From the NCBI RefSeq assembly GCF_900091315.1, contig NZ_FLSP01000001.1:62001-126000 (forward strand): 64,000 nucleotides of DNA, given 5' to 3'. The notes below the pieces were generated by a model, which was not told where the DNA came from, did not search any database, and saw only the letters and a list, made by a program, of their open reading frames with translations. The position numbers and the translations under genes were made by a program. Source of the stretch: Streptomyces sp. DI166 (lineage in GTDB: Bacteria; Actinomycetota; Actinomycetes; Streptomycetales; Streptomycetaceae). The first letter of the stretch is position 1. Each line of letters starts with the position of its first letter. Of the stretch, positions 53,614 to 62,822 are shown piece by piece.

Positions 53614-55995
53614 GTGACGACACCCGGGTCCAGCGGGTCCAAGGCAGCAGGGTCCATCGAAGGCAGGATCGCCGAGGAGCTCGGCGTACGGGAGCGGCAG
53701 GTGAAGGCTGCCGTGGAACTGCTCGACGGCGGTTCGACGGTGCCCTTCATCGCCCGCTACCGCAAGGAAGCGACCGAGATGCTCGACGACGCGCAGCTGC
53801 GCACGATCGAGGAGCGGCTGCGCTACCTGCGGGAGCTGGAGGAGCGCCGGACGGCGATCCTGGAGTCCGTGCGCGAGCAGGGCAAGCTCACCGACGAGCT
53901 GGAGGCCCGGATCCGGGGCGCCGAGACCAAGGCGCGCCTGGAGGACATCTACCTGCCGTTCAAGCCCAAGCGGCGCACCAAGGCGCAGATCGCCCGCGAG
54001 GCCGGTCTGGAGCCGCTCGCCGAGGGCCTGCTCACGGACCCGACGGTCGACCCGCTCGCCGCGGCGGCGGCCTTCGTGGACGCCGACAAGGGCGTGGCCG
54101 ATCCACAGGCCGCCCTCGACGGCGCCCGCGCGATCCTCACCGAGCGGTTCTCCGAGGACGCCGACCTGATCGGTGAGCTGCGCGAGCGGATGTGGGTGCG
54201 CGGGCGGCTGGCCGCCAAGGTGCGCGAGGGCAAGGAGGAGGCGGGCGCCAAGTTCGCCGACTACTTCGACTTCTCCGAGCCCTTCACCGAGCTGCCCTCG
54301 CACCGGATCCTGGCGATGCTGCGCGGCGAGAAGGAGGAGGTCCTCGACCTCGTCCTGGAGCCGGAGGAGCCGACCGACGGGCCGTCGTCGTACGAGGGCA
54401 TCGTGTCCGCGCGGTTCGGTATCGCCGACCGGGGCCGCCCCGCCGACAAGTGGCTGAAGGACACCGTCCGGTGGGCCTGGCGCACCCGCATCCTGGTGCA
54501 CCTCGGCATCGATCTGCGGCTGCGGCTGCGGACCGCCGCCGAGGACGAGGCCGTGAACGTCTTCGCGGCGAACCTGCGGGACCTGCTGCTCGCCGCCCCG
54601 GCCGGCACGCGCGCGACCCTCGGCCTGGACCCCGGCTTCCGTACGGGCGTGAAGGTGGCCGTGGTCGACGCGACCGGCAAGGTCGTCGCCACCGACGTCA
54701 TCCACCCGCACGTCCCGGCCAACCGGTGGGACGAGGCCATCGCCAAGTTGGCGCGGCTCGCCAAGGAGCACGCGGTCGAGCTGATCGCGATCGGCAACGG
54801 CACGGCCTCCCGGGAGACCGACAAGCTCGCCGGTGAACTGATCGCCAAGCACCCGGAGCTGAAGCTCACCAAGGTGATGGTGTCCGAGGCCGGCGCCTCG
54901 GTGTACTCGGCCTCCGCGTTCGCCTCGCAGGAGCTGCCCGACATGGACGTGTCGCTGCGCGGTGCCGTCTCCATCGCGCGGCGGCTGCAGGACCCGCTGG
55001 CCGAGCTGGTGAAGATCGACCCGAAGTCGATCGGGGTCGGCCAGTACCAGCACGACCTGTCCGAGGTGAAGCTGTCGCGCTCGCTGGACGCGGTGGTGGA
55101 GGACTGTGTGAACGGCGTCGGCGTGGACGTGAACACCGCGTCCGCCCCGCTGCTCGCCCGGGTCTCCGGCATCACCTCCGGGCTCGCCGAGAACATCGTG
55201 GCGCACCGCGACGCCAACGGCCCGTTCCGCTCCCGTGCCGAGCTGAAGAAGGTGCCGCGGCTGGGCCCCAAGGCGTACGAGCAGTGCGCGGGCTTCCTGC
55301 GGATCCGGGGCGGCACCGACCCGCTGGACGCCTCCAGCGTGCACCCCGAGGCGTACCCGGTGGTGCGGCGGATGGTGAAGACCTCCGGTCAGGAGGTGGC
55401 GGGCCTCATCGGCAACACGAGCGTGCTGCGGTCGCTGAAGCCGCAGGAGTTCGTGGACGAGACGTTCGGTCTGCCGACCGTGACGGACATCCTCAAGGAG
55501 CTGGAGAAGCCCGGCCGCGACCCGCGCCCCGCCTTCAAGACGGCGACCTTCAAGGAGGGTGTGGAGAAGCTCTCCGACCTGTCCTCGGGGATGGTCCTGG
55601 AGGGCGTAGTGACGAACGTGGCCGCGTTCGGCGCCTTCGTCGACGTCGGTGTCCACCAGGACGGTCTGGTGCATGTCTCCGCGATGTCGAAGACCTTCGT
55701 CAAGGACCCGCGGGACGTCGTCAAACCGGGCGACATCGTCAAGGTGAAGGTCCTCGACGTGGACATCCCGCGCAAGCGCATCTCGCTGACGCTGCGCCTG
55801 GACGACGAGGCGGCCCCGCAGGGCCAGGGAGGCGGCGGACAGCGCCGTGAGCGCGGCGGCCGTCCGCCCCAGCAGCGCCAGGGCCGTCCCTCCAGCGGCG
55901 GTGGCTCCCGCCAGGCCCCGCCCCCGGCCAACAGCGCCATGGCCGACGCCCTGCGCCGCGCGGGCCTCGTGGACCCGAAGAAGGGCAAGCGCTGA
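53614..55995 (+). CDS. Tex-family RNA-binding transcription accessory protein
   Basis: This 793-aa cytoplasmic protein has the Tex domain order: helical N-terminal region with [17 protein letters not shown], a YqgF/RNase H-like domain ([17 protein letters not shown]), helix-hairpin-helix motifs ([14 protein letters not shown]), and an S1 RNA-binding domain (about 650-720, [21 protein letters not shown]). A basic Gly/Arg-rich tail ends KKGKR. Tex binds nucleic acids and affects transcription and toxin expression in other bacteria. GTG 53614 is chosen; GTG 53593 is in frame but lacks a ribosome site. Confidence 0.95.
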   Translation: MTTPGSSGSKAAGSIEGRIAEELGVRERQVKAAVELLDGGSTVPFIARYRKEATEMLDDAQLRTIEERLRYLRELEERRTAILESVREQGKLTDELEARIRGAETKARLEDIYLPFKPKRRTKAQIAREAGLEPLAEGLLTDPTVDPLAAAAAFVDADKGVADPQAALDGARAILTERFSEDADLIGELRERMWVRGRLAAKVREGKEEAGAKFADYFDFSEPFTELPSHRILAMLRGEKEEVLDLVLEPEEPTDGPSSYEGIVSARFGIADRGRPADKWLKDTVRWAWRTRILVHLGIDLRLRLRTAAEDEAVNVFAANLRDLLLAAPAGTRATLGLDPGFRTGVKVAVVDATGKVVATDVIHPHVPANRWDEAIAKLARLAKEHAVELIAIGNGTASRETDKLAGELIAKHPELKLTKVMVSEAGASVYSASAFASQELPDMDVSLRGAVSIARRLQDPLAELVKIDPKSIGVGQYQHDLSEVKLSRSLDAVVEDCVNGVGVDVNTASAPLLARVSGITSGLAENIVAHRDANGPFRSRAELKKVPRLGPKAYEQCAGFLRIRGGTDPLDASSVHPEAYPVVRRMVKTSGQEVAGLIGNTSVLRSLKPQEFVDETFGLPTVTDILKELEKPGRDPRPAFKTATFKEGVEKLSDLSSGMVLEGVVTNVAAFGAFVDVGVHQDGLVHVSAMSKTFVKDPRDVVKPGDIVKVKVLDVDIPRKRISLTLRLDDEAAPQGQGGGGQRRERGGRPPQQRQGRPSSGGGSRQAPPPANSAMADALRRAGLVDPKKGKR

Positions 55996-56008
55996 TCCAC
56001 GGCCCGGT

Positions 56009-56034
56009 GCGGGGGCAGGCGCGAACGCCCCCGC
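56009..56034 (+). terminator. Hairpin terminator after tex
   Basis: An 8-bp stem GCGGGGGC/GCCCCCGC with a 10-nt loop lies 14 nt after the tex stop. Confidence 0.65.
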
Positions 56035-56124
56035 GTTGGGCCGTGTGCAGCAACACGAGCGGCCCGGCGGGACGGGGGACCGCAGGCTGGTGCGCGACCG
56101 GTTCTGTGTCCCACGGGAGTGCCC

Positions 56125-57324
56125 ATGTCGAAGCGTCGTCGTGTTGTCCGCCGTGCCCGGTGGGGGGCGGTTCCGCTGGCCGCGGTCTGTCTGGCCGGGC
56201 TGTCCCCCGCCGCCGCGAGTGCCGCCGGGCATCCACGGCCGGAGGGTGACCCCGCCCTCCAGCGGCAGTTGGAGGAGCTGACCCGCAGACCCGGCGGACC
56301 GCCCGGGATCATCGCCGTGCTCAAGGACGGGCACCAGGTGCGGGTGGTCAAGGCCGGGGTGGCCGAGCTGGGCACCGACCGCAGGCCCCGGCCGCACGAC
56401 CACATGCGGATCGCCAGCACCGCCAAGGCGTTCAGCGGGGCGGTCGCGCTCTCGCTCGTCCAGCTCGGGGACCTGAGCCTCGACGACACCATCGGCAAGC
56501 GGCTGCCCGGACTGCCGAAGGCGTGGCGGGCCGTGACCCTGCGGCAGTTGCTGAACCACACCAGCGGGCTGCCCGACTACTCCGAGTCCGCCGGGTTCCT
56601 GGAGACGCTGCTCGCCGACCCCCGGCACCACTTCGACTCGCGCAAGCTGCTCGACTACGTCGCCGACCGGCCGCTCAACTTCCGGCCGGGCAGCCGGTAC
56701 CAGTACTCCAACTCCGACAACATCGCCGTCGCGCTGATGGCCGAGGCCGTCACCGGTGAGCGGTACGAACGGCTGCTGCGCGAGCTGGTGTACCGGCCGC
56801 TCGGGCTGCGGAACACCAGCCTGCCGCAGGGGTACCGGATGCCGACGCCGTTCCTGCACGGCTACGACGTGACCCCGGGCGAGCCGACCGAGGACGTCAG
56901 CGAGCTGATCGGCATGTCCGGGGTGTGGGCCTCGGGCGGCATCGTCTCCACGCCCGCCGACATGACCCGCTTCGTCCGCGGCTACGCCGGGGGCAAGCTC
57001 TACGGCCGCCCCGTCGTCAAGCAGCAGCGGGCCTGGATCGAGGGTGCCTCCGAGCCCGCGGGGCCGGGGAAGAACATGGCGGGGCTCGCGCTGTTCCGGT
57101 ACCAGACCCGCTGCGGTGTCGTCCTCGGCCACACCGGCAACACCCCCGGGTACACCCAGCTGATCGCGGCGACCCCGGACGGGCGCAAGTCGCTGACCTT
57201 CTCCACCACGACCCAGATCAACCAGAGGCTCAAGCCCGAGCTGCTGCGCAAGCTGCGCGCGGTCCAGGAGAATTTCGTCTGCGCCCTGCTCAAGGGCAAC
57301 GGCAAGGGCAAGGACAAGAGCTAG
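56125..57324 (+). CDS. Secreted serine hydrolase (beta-lactamase/DD-peptidase family)
   Basis: This 399-aa protein has an Arg-rich N-terminus and hydrophobic core with likely signal cleavage after ASA (residue 33). Active-site motifs are Ser98-x-x-Lys101 (SxxK), Tyr194-Ser-Asn196 (YxN) and HTG in GHTGNTPGY. These mark the class C beta-lactamase/D-alanyl-D-alanine carboxypeptidase group, which acts outside the cell on peptides, esters or peptidoglycan. ATG 56125 has GGGAG about 6 nt upstream. Its stop codon shares the palindrome CTAG with the stop of the convergent ABC-F gene. Confidence 0.92.
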   Translation: MSKRRRVVRRARWGAVPLAAVCLAGLSPAAASAAGHPRPEGDPALQRQLEELTRRPGGPPGIIAVLKDGHQVRVVKAGVAELGTDRRPRPHDHMRIASTAKAFSGAVALSLVQLGDLSLDDTIGKRLPGLPKAWRAVTLRQLLNHTSGLPDYSESAGFLETLLADPRHHFDSRKLLDYVADRPLNFRPGSRYQYSNSDNIAVALMAEAVTGERYERLLRELVYRPLGLRNTSLPQGYRMPTPFLHGYDVTPGEPTEDVSELIGMSGVWASGGIVSTPADMTRFVRGYAGGKLYGRPVVKQQRAWIEGASEPAGPGKNMAGLALFRYQTRCGVVLGHTGNTPGYTQLIAATPDGRKSLTFSTTTQINQRLKPELLRKLRAVQENFVCALLKGNGKGKDKS

Positions 57325-58958
57325 CGCTCGGTCACCTTGCCGTCCGCCACCTCCAGGCGCCGGGTCACCCGCACCGCGTCCAGCATCCGTCGGTCGTGGG
57401 TGACCAGCAGGAGCGTGCCCTCGTAGGAGTCGAGGGCGGACTCCAGTTGCTCGATGGCGGGCAGGTCGAGGTGGTTCGTCGGCTCGTCGAGGACGAGGAG
57501 GTTGACGCCCCGGCCCTGGAGCAGGGCCAGGGCGGCCCTCGTGCGCTCACCCGGTGAGAGGGTGGCCGCCGGGCGCAGCACATGGTCCGCCTTCAGGCCG
57601 AACTTGGCCAGGAGGGTCCGCACCTCGACCGGCTCGGTGTCCGGGACGGCCGCGCAGAAGGCGTCCAGCAGCGCCTCCTGACCGAGGAACAGCTCGCGGG
57701 CCTGGTCGACCTCGCCGATCAGCACCCCGGAGCCGAGGGCGGCCTGTCCCGCGGTCAGGGGGACACGGCCGAGGAGGGCGCCGAGGAGTGTGGACTTGCC
57801 CGCGCCGTTGGCGCCGGTGACCGCGACCCGGTCCGCCCAGTCGATCTGGAGGGTGACCGGGCCCAGGGTGAAGCCGTCCCGGCGCACCTCGGCCTCGCGC
57901 AGGGTGGCCACCACCGCTCCGGAGCGGGGCGCGGAGGCGATCTCCATGCGCAGTTCCCACTCCTTGCGCGGCTCCTCGACGGTCTCCAGGCGCTCGATCA
58001 TGCGCTGGGTCTGGCGGGCCTTCGCGGCCTGCTTCTCGCTGGCCTCGCTGCGGAACTTGCGGCCGATCTTGTCGTTGTCGCCGGCCTTGCGGCGCGCGTT
58101 CTTCACGCCCTTGTCCATCCAGGAGCGCTGGGTCTGCGCCCGCTCCTGGAGGGCGGCCTTCTTGTCGGCGTACTCCTCGTAGTCCTCGCGCGCGTGGCGG
58201 CGGGCGACCTCGCGCTCCTCCAGGTAGGCCGCGTAGCCGCCGCCGTAGAGGTTGATCTGCTGCTGGGCGAGGTCGAGTTCGAGGACCTTGGTGACGGTGC
58301 GGGTGAGGAACTCGCGGTCGTGGCTGACGACGACGGTGCCGGCGCGCAGGCCGGTGACGAAGCGCTCCAGGCGTTCCAGGCCGTCGAGGTCGAGGTCGTT
58401 GGTGGGCTCGTCGAGCAGGAAGACGTCGTAGCGGGAGAGCAGCAGGGAGGCGAGTCCGGCGCGGGCGGCCTGGCCGCCGGACAGGGATGTCATCGGCTGG
58501 TCGAGGTCCACGGCCAGGCCCAGGGCGTCGGCGGTCTCCTCCGCGCGCTCGTCGAGGTCGGCGCCGCCCAGGTCCAGCCAGCGCTCCAGACCGGTCGCGT
58601 AGGCGTCGTCCGCGCCGGGCGCGCCGTCGACGAGGGCCTGGGTGGCCTCGTCCATGGCGCGCTGGGCCTCGGCCACTCCGGTGCGCCGGGCCAGGAACTC
58701 GCGGACGGTCTCCCCGGGGCGCCGCTCCGGCTCCTGCGGGAGGTGGCCGACGGTCGCGGTCGGCGGGGAGAGCCGCAACTCGCCCTCCTCGGGCGCCGCG
58801 AGGCCCGCGAGCATCCGGAGGAGGGTGGACTTCCCGGCGCCGTTGGCACCGACCAGCCCGATCACGTCCCCGGGCGCGACCACGAGGTCGAGCCCGCTGA
58901 ACAGGGCACGGTCGCCGTGTCCGGCGGCGAGGTTCTTCACGACGAGGGTGGCAGTCAT
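57321..58958 (-). CDS. ABC-F family ATPase
   Basis: This 545-aa soluble protein has two ABC domains. Walker A motifs are GANGAGKST at about residues 37 and 384; signatures are LSGGQAARA and LSPGERTRA; Walker B are LLDEPTNDLD and VLDEPTNHLD. The interdomain linker (about residues 250-320) is charged and helical (KKAALQERAQTQRSWMDKG). There are no membrane segments. ABC-F proteins bind the ribosome E site, relieving antibiotic or stalling stress, and some give drug resistance. No drug specificity can be told here. Confidence 0.93.
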   Translation of the reverse strand: MTATLVVKNLAAGHGDRALFSGLDLVVAPGDVIGLVGANGAGKSTLLRMLAGLAAPEEGELRLSPPTATVGHLPQEPERRPGETVREFLARRTGVAEAQRAMDEATQALVDGAPGADDAYATGLERWLDLGGADLDERAEETADALGLAVDLDQPMTSLSGGQAARAGLASLLLSRYDVFLLDEPTNDLDLDGLERLERFVTGLRAGTVVVSHDREFLTRTVTKVLELDLAQQQINLYGGGYAAYLEEREVARRHAREDYEEYADKKAALQERAQTQRSWMDKGVKNARRKAGDNDKIGRKFRSEASEKQAAKARQTQRMIERLETVEEPRKEWELRMEIASAPRSGAVVATLREAEVRRDGFTLGPVTLQIDWADRVAVTGANGAGKSTLLGALLGRVPLTAGQAALGSGVLIGEVDQARELFLGQEALLDAFCAAVPDTEPVEVRTLLAKFGLKADHVLRPAATLSPGERTRAALALLQGRGVNLLVLDEPTNHLDLPAIEQLESALDSYEGTLLLVTHDRRMLDAVRVTRRLEVADGKVTER

Positions 58959-58998
58959 CAGGCCCCCGATCCTAGAGCCTGTCGTCCGTTCCCCCGGA

Positions 58999-60021
58999 TT
59001 ACCGGGCCATGGCCTCCACCAGCACGCTTCCGGAGGTCCGGGCCACCACGAAGGACTCGCCCTTCACGGCTCTGGCGTCCAGGGCGATGCGGTGGCGGCC
59101 GGCTTCCAGGACGCCGTCGAAGACCTCGTGGGTGTGGGTGCGGTAGAGGCGGTCCAGGCGGTACGCGGTGAGGCGGACCCGGCACGGGGAGGTGACCTCC
59201 ACCCCGGCCTCGCCGTCGGCCGCGACCAGCCGGGTCAGCCGGCGCTGCTGGAGCGGGCTGCGGTCCAGGGCGTGTTCTATCTGGGCGACCAGCAGCGGGA
59301 CGATCGGGGCGAGGCCGTCGACGTAGGCCACCTCGACCCCGGCGCGTTCGAAGGCGGCGCGTACGGCGGCGCGTTCCTCGGCGCTGATCGCGCGGCCGAA
59401 GGCGACGGCGCCGTAGGAGCGCAGTTCGTCGGCGGGGACGCCCTCGGCGTCGCGGGTGATGTCGGCGCCGATGCCGATGGTGCGCAGGGCGGCGGCGAGT
59501 TTGGCGAGCAGGGCGACCCGGGCGCCGATGAGCAGGACCCGGCGGCGGCCTCCGGCGGGGGCCCGGTCGAGGAGGGAGGCCAGCGCGGCGCGGTACTCGG
59601 TGCCGTGGAACCGGAAGGGCCCTATGCCGTGGTAGCCGTTGAGTTCGAGGTCGGCGTGTTCGTCGGTCTGCCAGGCGAAGTCCCGCCAGACGAAGTCGGT
59701 GCCGTCCGCCTCGATGGCGGCGGTGACCGCGCCGCAGGCGAGGTTCTCGCACTCGGGGCAGCCGTAGATGACGTAACGGCCGCCGGGAAGCGGGGCGTCC
59801 GCCTCCAGCAGGAGGCTGCGGACGTGGGCGGTGAAGATCGCGGGTGGTACGTCGGAGGCGAGCGGGGAGACGGCGTCGAGGTCGGAGAGCTGGAACAGCA
59901 GCGGGCGGCCGTCGACGATGAAGTCGACGAAGTCCCGGTGCACTTGGTAGTCACCGTTGGCGAGGACGCCACCGGCACGCATCGCCGGTGCCAGGCCGAA
60001 GGTCGCGTACTCGGCAGACAT
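58999..60021 (-). CDS. Hypothetical protein, Rossmann-like oxidoreductase
   Basis: I do not recognise the family firmly. The 340-aa protein has two parts. Residues 1-160 contain YGCPECENLACGAVTAAIE, with cysteines that could bind a metal, and HGIGPFRFHGTEYRAAL. Residues 170-260 form a Rossmann-like segment (RRVLLIGARVALLAKLAAALRTIGIGADITRD). Similar proteins are annotated as oxidoreductases in Streptomyces, without evidence. ATG 60021 is 6 nt downstream of a GATACT -10 box, so the mRNA is probably leaderless. It is divergent from the D-amino-acid oxidase across 66 nt. Confidence 0.7.
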   Translation of the reverse strand: MSAEYATFGLAPAMRAGGVLANGDYQVHRDFVDFIVDGRPLLFQLSDLDAVSPLASDVPPAIFTAHVRSLLLEADAPLPGGRYVIYGCPECENLACGAVTAAIEADGTDFVWRDFAWQTDEHADLELNGYHGIGPFRFHGTEYRAALASLLDRAPAGGRRRVLLIGARVALLAKLAAALRTIGIGADITRDAEGVPADELRSYGAVAFGRAISAEERAAVRAAFERAGVEVAYVDGLAPIVPLLVAQIEHALDRSPLQQRRLTRLVAADGEAGVEVTSPCRVRLTAYRLDRLYRTHTHEVFDGVLEAGRHRIALDARAVKGESFVVARTSGSVLVEAMAR

Positions 60022-60027
60022 GTTGTG

Positions 60028-60081
60028 AGTATCCCCAGCGCGGGGGTGATGTGAGCACGGCATGGCACATTCCGCTACGGT
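60028..60081. promoter_or_regulatory. Divergent leaderless promoters
   Basis: On the minus strand -10 GATACT (60033-60028) lies 6 nt before ATG 60021. On the plus strand -10 TACGGT (60076-60081) lies 6 nt before GTG 60088. Both genes lack ribosome-binding sites. Confidence 0.45.
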
Positions 60082-60087
60082 CCACGC

Positions 60088-61029
60088 GTGGAGACCGGGC
60101 GGAACGGCGAAGTCATCGTGGTCGGCGGCGGGGTCGTCGGACTGACCACGGCCCTGGTGCTGGCCGAGCGCGGGCACCGGGTGCGGGTGTGGACGCGGGA
60201 CCCCGTCGAGCGGACCACCTCGGCCGTCGCGGGCGCGCTGTGGTGGCCGTACAGGATCGAACCGCTCGCTCTGGCCCGCGCCTGGGCGCTGGCCTCGCTC
60301 GATGTGTACACGGAGCTGGCGGCCGACCCGGACGCGACCGGCGTACGCATGGTCGAGGGGGTACTGGGCGAGGGTGAGCTGGACGCCTGGGCCGCCGGGC
60401 GGCTGTCGGGCGTACGGGCGGTGACGGAGGCCGAGGGCGGTGTGGCGGGGCTGTGGGCCCGGCTGCCGCTCATCGACATGTCGACTCATCTGCCGTGGCT
60501 GCGGGAGCGGTTGCTCGCTGTGGGCGGGACGATCGAGACGCGGACGGTGTCCTCGTTCACCGAGGCCGAGGCGCCGGTCGTGGTCAACTGCACCGGTCTC
60601 GGCGCCCGCGAGCTGGTGCCGGACCCTTCGGTGCGGCCGGTGCGGGGGCAGTTGGTGGTGGTGGAGAACCCCGGTATCGACACCTGGCTGACCTCCAGCG
60701 ACGAGAACGGGGAGATGGCGTACTTCTTCCCGCAGCCGGGGCGGCTGCTGCTGGGCGGGACGGCGGAGGACGACGCCTGGTCGCTGGAGCCGGACCCGAA
60801 GACGGCCGAGGCGATCGTGCGGCGCTGCGCCGCGCTGCGGCCGGAGATCGCCGGGGCGCGGGTGCTGGCGCACCGGGTGGGGCTGCGGCCGGTGCGGGAC
60901 GCGGTCCGGCTGGAGCGCGAACCCCTGCCGGACGGGCGGGTGCTGGTGCACAACTACGGGCATGGCGGCGCCGGTGTGACGGTGGCCTGGGGCTGTGCGC
61001 GGGAGGCCGCCGCCCTCGCCTCCCGCTGA
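60088..61029 (+). CDS. D-amino-acid oxidase (FAD-dependent)
   Basis: This 313-aa flavoenzyme has the FAD-binding motif VVGGGVVGLTTALVL (residues 10-24) and the C-terminal DAO signature VHNYGHGGAGVTVAWG. It oxidises D-amino acids (or a related amine) to imino acids with H2O2 release. The RVGLRPVRDAVRLERE segment holds substrate-binding arginines. It starts at GTG 60088 behind a leaderless promoter and ends 3 nt before the convergent BCCT gene's stop. Confidence 0.93.
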   Translation: METGRNGEVIVVGGGVVGLTTALVLAERGHRVRVWTRDPVERTTSAVAGALWWPYRIEPLALARAWALASLDVYTELAADPDATGVRMVEGVLGEGELDAWAAGRLSGVRAVTEAEGGVAGLWARLPLIDMSTHLPWLRERLLAVGGTIETRTVSSFTEAEAPVVVNCTGLGARELVPDPSVRPVRGQLVVVENPGIDTWLTSSDENGEMAYFFPQPGRLLLGGTAEDDAWSLEPDPKTAEAIVRRCAALRPEIAGARVLAHRVGLRPVRDAVRLEREPLPDGRVLVHNYGHGGAGVTVAWGCAREAAALASR

Positions 61030-61032
61030 CGC

Positions 61033-62745
61033 TCAGGCGTGCTCGTGGCCCAGCGGGTCGCCCTCCGTCCCGGTGCCGCGCCCCGGGCCGACCTGGATCT
61101 CGAAGTCGCCGTCGTACTCGCGGTGCCCGGTGATCACGGCGAGCTCCACGGCCTCGTCACCCATCTCGCCGCGCACGATGACCGGGTCGTGCCGCAGGTC
61201 GCGCATGAGGGCGACGCACATGCCGATCATGACGAGGACGAACGGCGCGGCGGCGAGGATCGTCAGGTTCTGCAGACCGGTGAGCGCGTCGCCCTGGCCG
61301 CTGCCGACGAGCAGCATGATGGCGGCGACGGCACCGGTCACCACACCCCAGAACACCACGACGAGCCGCCCGGGTTCGAGGGCGCCCTTCTGGGAGAGCG
61401 TGCCCATCACGATGGACGCGGCGTCGGCGCCCGACACGAAGAAGATGCCGACCAGGATCATCACCAGCACGCTCATGACGGTGGCGATGGGGAACTCCTG
61501 GAGCAGGCCGAAGAGCTGGCCCTCGGGGGTGTCCTCGCCGCCGAGCGCGCCGCCCTCCCTGAGCTTCATCGCCGAGCCGCCGAAGATCGCGAACCAGATC
61601 AGGCTGACGGTGCTGGGCACCAGGATGACCCCGCCGACGAACTGCCGGATGGTGCGCCCGCGGCTGATCCGGGCGATGAACATACCGACGAACGGCGTCC
61701 AGGAGATCCACCAGGCCCAGTAGAAGACGGTCCAGCTGCCGAGCCAGTCCGCGACACCCTCGCCGCCGCTGGCCTCGGTGCGGCCGGCCAACTGGGGCAG
61801 ATCGCCGAGGTAGGCGAAGATCGAGGTGGGCAGCAGGTCGAGCACGATGATCGTGGGGCCCGCGATGAACACGAACACGGCGAGGATCAGGGCGAGCACC
61901 ATGTTGGTGTTGGACAGCCACTGGATGCCCCGCTCGATCCCGGACACCGCGGAGGCGACGAACGCCAGGGTCAGTACGGCGATGATGGCGACGAGCAGCC
62001 CCTCGCTGACGTCGTCCATCCAGTCCAGTTCCTGGAAGCCGGAGCCGATCTGGAGCGCGCCGAGGCCCAGGGAGGCCGCGGAGCCGAACACGGTGGCGAT
62101 GATCGCGAGGATGTCGATGATCCGGCCGCCGGTGCTGCCCGCGTTCTTCTCGCCGATGAGCGGGGTGAAGACGGCGCTGATGGTCTGGCGGCGGCGCCTG
62201 CGGAAGGTGCTGTAGGCGATGGCGAGGCCGACCACCGCGTAGATCGCCCAGGGGTGCAGGGTCCAGTGGAAGAGGGTGGTCGCCATCGCCGTCTCCATGC
62301 GTTCGCCGGAGTCGGCGGGGTCGGTGCCCGGGGGCGGGACCAGGTAGTGGGTGAGCGGCTCGCTCACGCCGTAGAACATCAGGCCGATGCCCATGCCCGC
62401 GCTGAACATCATCGCGACCCAGGACACCGTGCGGAACTCGGGTTGCTCACCCTCGGCGCCGAGCGTGATACGGCCGTAGCGGCTGATCGCGAGCCAGAGG
62501 GCGAAGACGACGAAGCAGGAGGCGGCGAGCATGAAGGCCCAGCCGCCGTTGTGGATCAGGCCGTTGAGCGCCTTGCTGGAGACGGACTCCAGCGAGTCGG
62601 TGGCCACCGCGCCCCAGATGACGAAGGCCACGGTGATGACGGCGGTGACCCCGAACACCACCCGGTCCGTCGGCTGGTGGCTGGGAATGTCCGTGGGGCC
62701 TTCCCAGCCACCCCGCTTCTTCAGGTCTTCCGTCACCTGCGGCAC
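61033..62745 (-). CDS. BCCT-family transporter (betaine/choline/carnitine)
   Basis: This 570-aa secondary transporter has 12 expected helices. It shows the BCCT signatures LFHWTLHPWAIYAVVGLAIAY (near residue 170) and VFYWAWWISWTPFVGMFIARISRGRTIR (near 340). Members take up glycine betaine, choline or carnitine with Na+ or H+, often under osmotic stress. It has no long C-terminal osmosensor domain, but about 40 charged residues follow the last helix. GTG 62745 is preceded by GGGAAG. It is convergent with the DAO gene with no room for a terminator. Confidence 0.95.
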   Translation of the reverse strand: MPQVTEDLKKRGGWEGPTDIPSHQPTDRVVFGVTAVITVAFVIWGAVATDSLESVSSKALNGLIHNGGWAFMLAASCFVVFALWLAISRYGRITLGAEGEQPEFRTVSWVAMMFSAGMGIGLMFYGVSEPLTHYLVPPPGTDPADSGERMETAMATTLFHWTLHPWAIYAVVGLAIAYSTFRRRRRQTISAVFTPLIGEKNAGSTGGRIIDILAIIATVFGSAASLGLGALQIGSGFQELDWMDDVSEGLLVAIIAVLTLAFVASAVSGIERGIQWLSNTNMVLALILAVFVFIAGPTIIVLDLLPTSIFAYLGDLPQLAGRTEASGGEGVADWLGSWTVFYWAWWISWTPFVGMFIARISRGRTIRQFVGGVILVPSTVSLIWFAIFGGSAMKLREGGALGGEDTPEGQLFGLLQEFPIATVMSVLVMILVGIFFVSGADAASIVMGTLSQKGALEPGRLVVVFWGVVTGAVAAIMLLVGSGQGDALTGLQNLTILAAAPFVLVMIGMCVALMRDLRHDPVIVRGEMGDEAVELAVITGHREYDGDFEIQVGPGRGTGTEGDPLGHEHA

Positions 62746-62822
62746 CTTCCCGTGGAGGCCGTGGATATTTCCGTTTTAGTAGCCTCTAGGACGTACCACA
62801 AGTGCCGTCGTTCTCCTCCGTT

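Noticed and set aside
53590..57132. 1180-codon minus-strand frame opposite tex and the hydrolase
   Set aside because: Antisense shadow of real genes; no recognisable domain.
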